Of a stretch of 64,000 nt of DNA, positions 56,993 to 64,000 are shown in pieces. Source of the DNA: Bryopsis sp. KO-2023 (lineage: Eukaryota > Chlorophyta > Ulvophyceae > Bryopsidales > Bryopsidaceae); the NCBI GenBank assembly GCA_030272585.1, contig BSYQ01000013.1, positions 806,001 through 870,000 on the forward strand, given 5' to 3'. The notes under the pieces were generated by a model. It saw nothing but the letters and a program-made list of their open reading frames with translations, did no database searches and was not told where the DNA came from. The translations under genes and the position numbers were made by a program. Each line of letters opens with the position of its first letter. The first letter of the stretch is position 1.

Positions 56993-59900
56993 AAGAGGAG
57001 GCTAGTGTTGGGTCAGCTAAGCCTCCTGATGATATTGAAATTAAAGAACCCACTACAAAAACACCAGCCTCACTAAATGATGGTGTTCAAGAGACACCTG
57101 TGGTTGCAGCCCCTATTGCAACAGAACAGGAAGCAAACACACTGGATGGGGTCACTCCAGAAGTGTTAATTCAAAAGAAAAAGCAGTCTCAAAAGAGAGT
57201 GGATAAACAAACAGAGGCCACTGTGAGTTTACCCACTAGAGTGGAAGGAAATGTTGAGGGAAAGGAACCAGTTCAAACTGCAGTAGCTCAGGCTACAGCA
57301 GCATATAGAGGATATGAACTGGCAGGATTTATTGGTGCAAAGAAAGCTACAGCATACATTGATACAGGATCCACTGCTAATTATATTAGCATGGATGCAG
57401 TCAAGGAACTGGGACTGCAATACAAACCACAAGAAACTCCTGTTAAGTTTCTAGATGGTACAGAAAGGAAATCAGTGGGGAGATGTTTTGGCATCCCATT
57501 TGTCTGTGGAAAGATTCAGCTTTCATTTGATGCTGATGTCTTTCCAGACAGTAATCACCCAATCCTGCTGGGATTGCCCTGGCTCATACACTACAATCCC
57601 AAAGTGGATTTTAAGTCAGGAATAATCACAGTAAACAAGGGCAGAAAGAGTGTAAAATTACCACTCTCAGTGATGCCTGAATATCAACTCAAGCCCACTG
57701 GAGCTACAGAACTTTCCTTTTGTTCTAGTGGCAGAATCAAAAGACAGATAGAAAAAGGGGAAATCAAACACATCATCATGGTGGTGATTAGGCCAGAGGA
57801 TGAATCAAAGACTGGAGTAGAAACAATCCCAGAACAAAGGGAAGGGGATGATCTACAGAAAATCCTGCAGGAGGATATGGATCCCAAGATTAAGGAAGTA
57901 CTGACTCAGTACAGAAAAGTATTTGCAAAAGATTTGCCTAAAGGTGTACCTCCTACCAGGCTGGGTCATGAATTCAGGATTGATCTGGAGGAGGGTACTG
58001 AACCCATGTACAGGCCACTGTATAAACTGTCTCCTCTTGAGTTAGATGAGGTTAAAAGACAGTTAGATTACCTTTTGGAGATGGATTTCATTGAACCATC
58101 ACAATCACCATTTGGGGCACCTATTCTGTTTGTCCCTAAGAAAGATGGAGGGCTCAGAATGTGCTTAGATTACAGATGGCTGAATAAAAAAACAATTAAA
58201 AACAGATACCCTCTGCCCTTACCAGAGGAGATGATTGACAGGGTGCATGGGGCAAAATACTTCACAAAGATAGACTTGAGATCAGGCTACTGGCAGATGC
58301 CTCTAAGGGAAGAGGACAGGCCTAAGACTGCCTTCAGGAGCAGATTTGGACACTACCAGTTCAAAGTACTCTCCTTTGGACTTACTAATGCTCCAGCACA
58401 ATACATGAACATGGTTAATGATATCTTCAAGGATATGCTGGATATCTTTGTGCTGATCTTCATTGATGATCTCTTAATCTATTCTAAGAGCATCTCTGAG
58501 CATGTAGAGCATCTAGCAGCAGTCTTAGCCAGGCTACAGAAGTATAGTCTATTTGCAAAGGCCACTAAAAGTGAAATCTGTGTGAGGGAAACAGATTTCT
58601 GTGGATTTTGGTTGAGTGAAAAAGGGATCTCAGCAATGGATGTGAAGGTTAAGGCAATCAGGGATTGGAAGCCCTTAAAAACAGTTACTGATGTCAGGAG
58701 TTTTCTGGGGATGGTATCCTTCTATAGAAGATTTATTCCTGATTTTGCAAAGATAGCAGGCCCCCTGCATGACTTAACTAAGAAGGATGTCATGTGGGAG
58801 TGGGGATCTGCTCAGGAAATAGCCTTCCAAACACTGAAAACTGCATTGATGGGGAAACCAGTGCTGATCCATCCTAATCCAGTAAAGGATTACACTGTGA
58901 TTAGTGATGCATCTGGGGAAGCAACTGGAGGAGTTCTCTGTCAGGATCATGGCTCTGGATTACAGCCCATAGCCTTTTGCAGTAGAAGATTATCAAAATC
59001 AGAACAAAATTACTCAGTGTATGAAAGGGAACTCCTGGGAATAGCCTACTGCTTGATGCAGTGGAGGCACTACTTAGAAGGCTGCCCAGGAGAAGTCACA
59101 GTCTTTACAGACCACCAGCCACTAACAAATTTTATGGATCAAAAGATGATGTCAAGACCCCAAGCCAGGTGGCTCAGGGCAGGACATTTCCTCAGCATCA
59201 AACCAAAAATTCAGTACATCCAAGGGAAACTGAATCTGGTTGCTGATGCACTATCAAGAAGCTTACCAGCAGAGAATCAAGTGAATGTAGTGAGCTCCTT
59301 ACAACCTAGTGTGGAGGAGATTACACTCTGGGAGCAAGCAACACTGGCAGATGTTGAAATCAAAGACATCTACAATCAAATACTGGATGGGGAAAGAATT
59401 CCAGGATATGGAATCAATGAATCAGGGTTGTTGATTTATCAAACTCAGGATGGACTTATGAAATTATGGGTTCCTCAGGAACTGAGAATGAAAGTCCTTA
59501 CTGAAGGACATGATAATCAGATCTCTGGACATCTGGGGATAGAGAGAACTCTGGAGCTGATGTCCAGGAAATACTACTGGAATAATATGAAAAAGGATGT
59601 CCAGGAATATGTTAGGACATGTGAGGTTTGCCAGCAAATGAAACCTGAGTTGAGGGCTCAGAAGGGATTGCTGCAACCTATTCCAGTAGCTGATAAGAAA
59701 TGGAGTCAGATCACTACTGATTTAGTGACTGATTTACCCCCTGTTGATGGATTTGATTCCATTGCAGTATTTGTTGATAGATTGACTAAGATGGTGAAGT
59801 TCATACCCTGCAGCAAAACAATAGATGCACCAGGGTATGCAAGAATATTCTTTGATCACATCTTTAGGAATCATGGGATTCCCAGTGTGATAATCAGTGA

Positions 59901-60774
59901 TAGGGACACTAGATTTACAAGCAAATTTTGGCAGGAGTTAATGAAGTGTGTGGGCACTAAAGTGAGGATGTCCACAGCCTTCCATCCTCAAACTGATGGA
60001 CAGAGTGAAGTCAGTATCAGAACCTTAGAGAATTTCCTCAGACCCTATGTTGAGGATCATCCAGAGACATGGATGCAAGGCTTGGGGATGGCTGAATTTG
60101 CAGCCAACAATGCTGTACACACTGCTACAGGGTACAGTCCCTTTTACTTGATGTATGGAGTGCATCCCCAGTTACCAGGGGATCTACTGGCTGGAAAAGC
60201 TCAAGCAGAAGCAGAGTCAGTACAAGAGATGATATCTCATATGCAGGAAGTCATCAATGATGCCAAAGACAGATATAAAACAGCCCAAGAGAAGATGAGG
60301 CAGCAAGCAAATAAAAGGAGAAGAGATGTACAGTTTCAAGTGGGAGAAAAGGTGTTGCTCTCCACAAAGACATTGAATTTATCAGTCTTGAAACATATTC
60401 CAGTGAAAATCAGAAGAAGGTATATAGGGCCTTTTGTTATTGCTGCTGCAGTGGGATCTGTGGCATATAGATTGGTGTTACCAGATGGATGGAAATTACA
60501 TCCTGTATTTCATGTATCAAAGTTAAGAAAACTTCAAGAAAGTGCTAAGTTTCCTAGGGAGGTAATGGCACCTCCAGCAGAATTAGATTCTGAGGGAGAA
60601 GAGGAATTTGAAGTTGAGGCTGTAGTAAGACATAAATTTTCAGGAAGGAAAAGAAGATTTTTAGTAGTCTGGAAGGGGTATCCACTTAGTGAAGCAACAT
60701 GGGAACCCCAAGACAATTTATTGAATGCATCAGAGATCCTGGCTGATTATAAGAGGAGAGCTGGGATCAGGTAG
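56984..60774 (+). CDS. pol: Pol polyprotein: protease, RT, RNase H, integrase, chromodomain
   Basis: The frame is open from 56905 to TAG 60772. Expression is probably by -1 frameshifting at 56983-56989, giving a Gag-Pol fusion. Domains in order: aspartic protease (AYIDTGSTANYISM, DTG active site), reverse transcriptase (FVPKKDGGLRMCLDYRWLNK, catalytic FIDDLLIYSK), RNase H (VISDASGEATGGVLC and FTDHQPLTNFM), integrase zinc domain (HLGIERTLELMSRKYYWNNM, CEVCQQMKP), integrase core (ITTDLVTDLPP, SVIISDRDTRFTSKFW, HPQTDGQSEVSIRTLEN), and a C-terminal chromodomain (EEFEVEAVVRHKF, FLVVWKGYPLSEATWEPQDN). All catalytic residues that I can locate are present. All Arg codons I checked are AGA/AGG, in line with the lack of CG. 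Confidence 0.95.
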
Positions 60775-61012
60775 AAGTTAGATGCACTTTTGATTCTGTG
60801 GCTGAAGGATCAGGAATCCCAGTGACTAGGGGATGGGTTGCATAAGGGCAGTGAAGTGTTTTCTGAACTTCTGTGGGTTAAGGATTTTATGGGGATCTAA
60901 TTATCCTTTCAGAAGTGCAGGGAGCTTGGGATTTGCATCACCCTAGTTCAGAGTTACTTTTACAGAATCAGAAGGATGCATTTGATGGATACTTGGTGAG
61001 GGCACCAACTGC

Positions 61013-61030
61013 CCCCAGGGGGGAGGCAAT
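61013..61030 (+). other. Polypurine tract
   Basis: AGGGGGGAGGCAAT directly precedes the 3' LTR, in the place of the plus-strand primer. Confidence 0.7.
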
Positions 61031-61551
61031 TGATACCAGCTGCTGACGTCCAGGGACGTCAGACGTCAAAGGCGTCATGCATCTGACGTCTGTGAAGCGT
61101 CAGATGCATCCCCGGTAGATGACAGCATTCCCCTGAGGAGATACTACTGAACTACAGCGAGGAAACCACCGCAAGAGCACCTGGTCAAGACAGTGGTTCG
61201 ATCAACTAAAGTGAGACTCGCGAGGTGGAGGTCTCGGGTTTGAATCTGAGTGGGAACGTGCTTTAGTCTGGGCTTGTGTGTGAGTGTGTGAGTGAGTCAG
61301 GAGTAGAACTGGCGGCTGTGAGTCAGGGTAGTGGGAGTGTTACGGGTGGTTAGTCACCCTCGGGAAAGTCGAACGGGAGTTAAAAGAATGGGACGCTTGA
61401 TGTAACCTTGCTTGTCAGTAATTCTGTGAGTGCAACTGTGGACCCCGTGTGCGACTCGATTCGATTTTGTGTGACCCTGTGGAACTCAGCCGCCACCCTC
61501 TCTCACTCTTTACACGGAAGTGCGTCGGCGTACGGAGCGCCTCGCGTAACA
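61031..61551 (+). repeat. 3' LTR (521 bp)
   Basis: Starts TGATACCAGC and ends GTAACA, matching the 5' LTR. It is followed directly by the second CAGGA copy at 61552-61556 and the rest of transposase exon 4. Confidence 0.97.
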
Positions 61552-64000
61552 CAGGATATCACCACCGGCCTCTATGAGGTCGGTGGTGACTATTTCGGCC
61601 TGGGGACAGGGAGGCGCCGCAATTACTCGATCGGCGCCTTCTTTATCAGATGTGGTGAGCTGATATATATGTATATATTGGTTGTTTCTCGTTCCTATTG
61701 AGGTGATTGATGTGAAAAAACAATGGTGTACTGAAAGTTTTAACGTGTGTTCGAATTTTTTCAGACGACCTCCATGACTCCGTCCGGATGCAGGTGGAGA
61801 ACCACTACCCCATTGCCCTCATCCCCGGTCCAAAGGAGCCCGAGAGCTTACAGGGAGTCCTGCGGTTGATTGTGCAGGACTTCCTGAAGCTCATACCTGG
61901 TGGGCCGGGGATGAGGTTGAGGGGATGGTCGCCCCCCGCCACCGGATCCGTTGGACCCTTGACGCGTTCTGACAGTGTGGAGCACTGGGCGTTGCTGTCC
62001 AGTGTGACCGGTGATACTCCTTGGCTTGCGAAAGTCGAGTTAGCACGCGGTCACACTGGACGCAACGCCTGTCCTGACTGTCATGGGACTACGAGCGTCG
62101 TCACCACTCGCTCCGGGGTCACTACTCACAGGTGTGAAGATACGTGATGTTGATCCAGTTGCCTTGGTGAACCTGATACACAGTTACGTGGAAACTGACG
62201 TGTTCGTCATTCATGTAGGTACATGGGGTATCTTGCGCCAACCAGGCGTTCCGAGGAGGACATGAGCGAGCTTCTGACACTCCGGTCGGGGCAGGTGTGT
62301 CCTTGTTGTCCTTGTTTTTATTATTGTTTTTGCGACTTCTTCGTTATTCTCTCTTCTTTGCATAAAGTGATCTCATGTTTTTTTTTAAGTCAGGAATTTC
62401 TCGGTAATTTGATCCTATTTGGTGTTTTTATAGGACCCCAACTGGACGCCCATCGATCGTGACACGCACAGGACACGTGAGGAGTATCTGCACTTTGCAG
62501 CGCTCGCGGACACGTCTGCCTTGGACCCCGTCGCTGCGCATGTCCGCGGACGATCGGTTCTCCACGACCTTCCGTACTTCGCACCGGAAGTACTGAAGGT
62601 CGTGGGGGCCTCTCATTTGATGCTCTTTGGCCTCGTCAAAGACTTCTTATACGAGGTATGTGTGTTTCTCTTGCTTATGTTTGATATATATTATGAATGC
62701 AAAAGGCTATTAATTGTGTTGTTGAAACCACAGTTTTTATAGAGTAAAGTTGTTCCCCACTCACTTCCTAAATACACAAACTCAAACTCGACTAACATCC
62801 CTCAGCCAAGCGGCGCTTTGACTTGCGCGATCCACATGTGTGACTAAACCGCCCCATCCGATCCCAATGGGTTTTACAGTGTGTATCGATAGTAACATAT
62901 GTGTGATTGCCAAGATCCGGAGCCGTCTCCTTGGAGCTTCGCGGCGTGCAGACCTTGCCCAGTACCGGAGGGCACTTGCCGGCGTTCGACTCCCGACAGA
63001 CTTTGGGGGTCTGGTGATCGACATCTGTGCTGACAGGAAACAGCACACGATGTACGATTACGCGTTGCTGGTTCGGTGAGTTAATTCTTCAATAAGAAAG
63101 CAAAATGTGTCTGAAACGAAACAGGAATACCAAAGGTCTCACTTTCATGTACGCTGTACGTGTAGGAGTTATGGGGCTTTCGTGTTCCATTCCTGCCTGC
63201 ATAGAGACGAGTTCGTGGCGTGGGACCAGCTCTGCACTGCCGCCACCCACTATACCTCCCACCGAGCCATGGCTGGAGCTACCATGGATGACTGCATCGA
63301 GAGAGGCCGTGTGATTCGGGACACGATGTACCAGTATGCTCGGTGAGCGACGTTGTGCGGGTGAAAACATTGGCGATTTCGTTTACTGTCATGAGGTTTT
63401 CCTTGTTCTTTCGATTGCGACAATACAAAGGCGACGATTATTCAGTGAACAATATTCACGTCTTAATTTTCACGTTTACAGGAACGTCCAAACCCTTTTT
63501 GGGGCGGGGATGTGTACCTTTAACCTGCACAAAATCATTTGTGTGGGTTATCGGCAAGAGAGCGTACGTGGGGCGATTTCACGTTCGGGGGAGTCGTGGG
63601 TCGAGCGAGCGGTTGGACACATCAAGCGTGTTTCCGCGGGACGTGTCAAGAGATGTGCGGGAGAAATGATTGCAAACGATGTTCTCTCCGACATGTGAGA
63701 ACTACAGCCAAGTCTCCAACACTTTCGTATGCTCAAACTAAGAGAACCCAAGAAAAGCAGATAAACATGTTTGTACTATTCCTTTCTTTATGTTTTCAAA
63801 GTGTTGAACGATTCGATTTGTGGTTTTAAAGGGCGTTGAGGGCAAACGCAAACATGCTTTCGCAAGACGAGCAAAGTGTGGTGGACGCTATCATTACTCC
63901 CCCGCCGAGGAAGCCGTTGGACACCATCACCACCCTGGAGTACACGTTTTCCTTCCTCCCTCGACCTGTATCGGCATCGGACATTCGGACATTCGTGGAC

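Larger units (their letters stand above)
53784..61551 (+). mobile_element. Ty3/gypsy chromovirus-type LTR retrotransposon, intact
   Basis: 7,768 bp, bounded by 521-bp direct LTRs that start TG and end CA, and flanked by a 5-bp duplication CAGGA (53779-53783 and 61552-61556). Order: LTR, primer-binding site, gag, pol (protease, reverse transcriptase, RNase H, integrase, chromodomain), polypurine tract, LTR. Protease-RT-RNaseH-integrase order plus a C-terminal chromodomain defines a Ty3/gypsy chromovirus. Both ORFs are uninterrupted and the LTRs differ at one visible base, so insertion is recent and the copy may be active. Confidence 0.96.
51588..64000 (+). pseudogene. Tnp2/Plavaka-like DDE transposase, interrupted by an LTR retrotransposon, 3' end outside window
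   Basis: Exons: 51588-51765, 51839-52221, 52382-52593, 53538-53783 continued at 61557-61654, 61765-62131, 62219-62294, 62434-62655, 62915-63075, 63166-63342, 63482-63694 and 63832 onward. The N-terminus is a Cys/His finger (CCPACGQRIGSDTSWKRHKR). It is followed by repeated DPAQ and a Glu run of about 26 encoded at 52,053-52,138. Exon 3 has the family block ETLLRLMAAVLPKPNSLP. Later blocks match Tnp2/Plavaka/KDZ proteins: ITTGLYEVGGDYFG, NHYPIALIPGPKEPESL, VTGDTPWLAKVELARGHTG with CPDCHG, VLHDLPYFAPEV then SHLMLFGLVKDF, and CTFNLHKII then SWVERAVGHIK. The retrotransposon lies inside exon 4. Without it and one CAGGA copy the frame is continuous, so this gene was intact before the insertion. The usual Asp before the SHLMLFG histidine is Gly. 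Confidence 0.8.

Overview
The window is nuclear DNA from a flagellated, intron-rich eukaryote, most likely an alga or other free-living protist. Genes have many exons with GT-AG introns of about 45-600 nt (one of 1.2 kb). Exons are GC-balanced, while introns and spacers are AT-rich and full of T, A, C and G homopolymers. Dynein-2 (WDR34), a plant-like cornichon, TMEM50, CIB, HDAC11 and a Polycomb EED homologue point to a ciliated lineage with an ER/COPII system and PRC2. The species cannot be named from sequence alone. Exon coordinates were read by hand from splice signals and phase continuity, so single boundaries may be off.

Region 1 (1-47.5 kb) is ordinary gene-dense sequence. In order: an unknown 3'-terminal gene fragment (+); TMEM50 (+); EED (-); a secreted tandem-repeat protein (-); a 52-aa two-exon protein (+); a coiled-coil protein possibly related to HAUS8/augmin-8 (-); cornichon (+) with a TA-flanked inverted-repeat element in its last intron; dynein-2 intermediate chain WDR34 (-); a membrane-anchored GAF-like protein (+); a multi-pass membrane protein (+); a 1,298-aa disordered protein (-); cytochrome b5 (+); CIB (-); an F-box-like exon (+); HDAC11 (-); an unknown small ORF (-); and a single-pass coiled-coil protein (+). 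Several pairs are divergent over short promoters, for example WDR34 and the GAF protein 321 bp apart.

Region 2 (about 47.6-64 kb, running off the end) is mobile-element territory. Two divergent multi-exon genes share a roughly 195-bp promoter near 51.4-51.6 kb. The rightward gene is a Tnp2/Plavaka-like DDE transposase. The leftward gene encodes an unknown 520-aa protein. Their introns and flanks hold roughly 60 copies of a short motif, CTGTGCGGGG, almost always in the sense orientation in introns. The reverse complement, CCCCGCACAG, occurs in exons, where it encodes Asp-Pro-Ala-Gln.

A 7,768-bp Ty3/gypsy chromovirus-type LTR retrotransposon (53,784-61,551) sits inside exon 4 of the transposase. 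It is flanked by a 5-bp duplication (CAGGA), its LTRs differ at one visible position, and gag and pol are intact, so the insertion is very recent. Its body from about 55.33 to 61.04 kb shows no CG dinucleotide by eye, while its LTRs and 5' leader are CG-rich. A cluster of tRNA-derived (SINE-like) units lies just upstream in a transposase intron.
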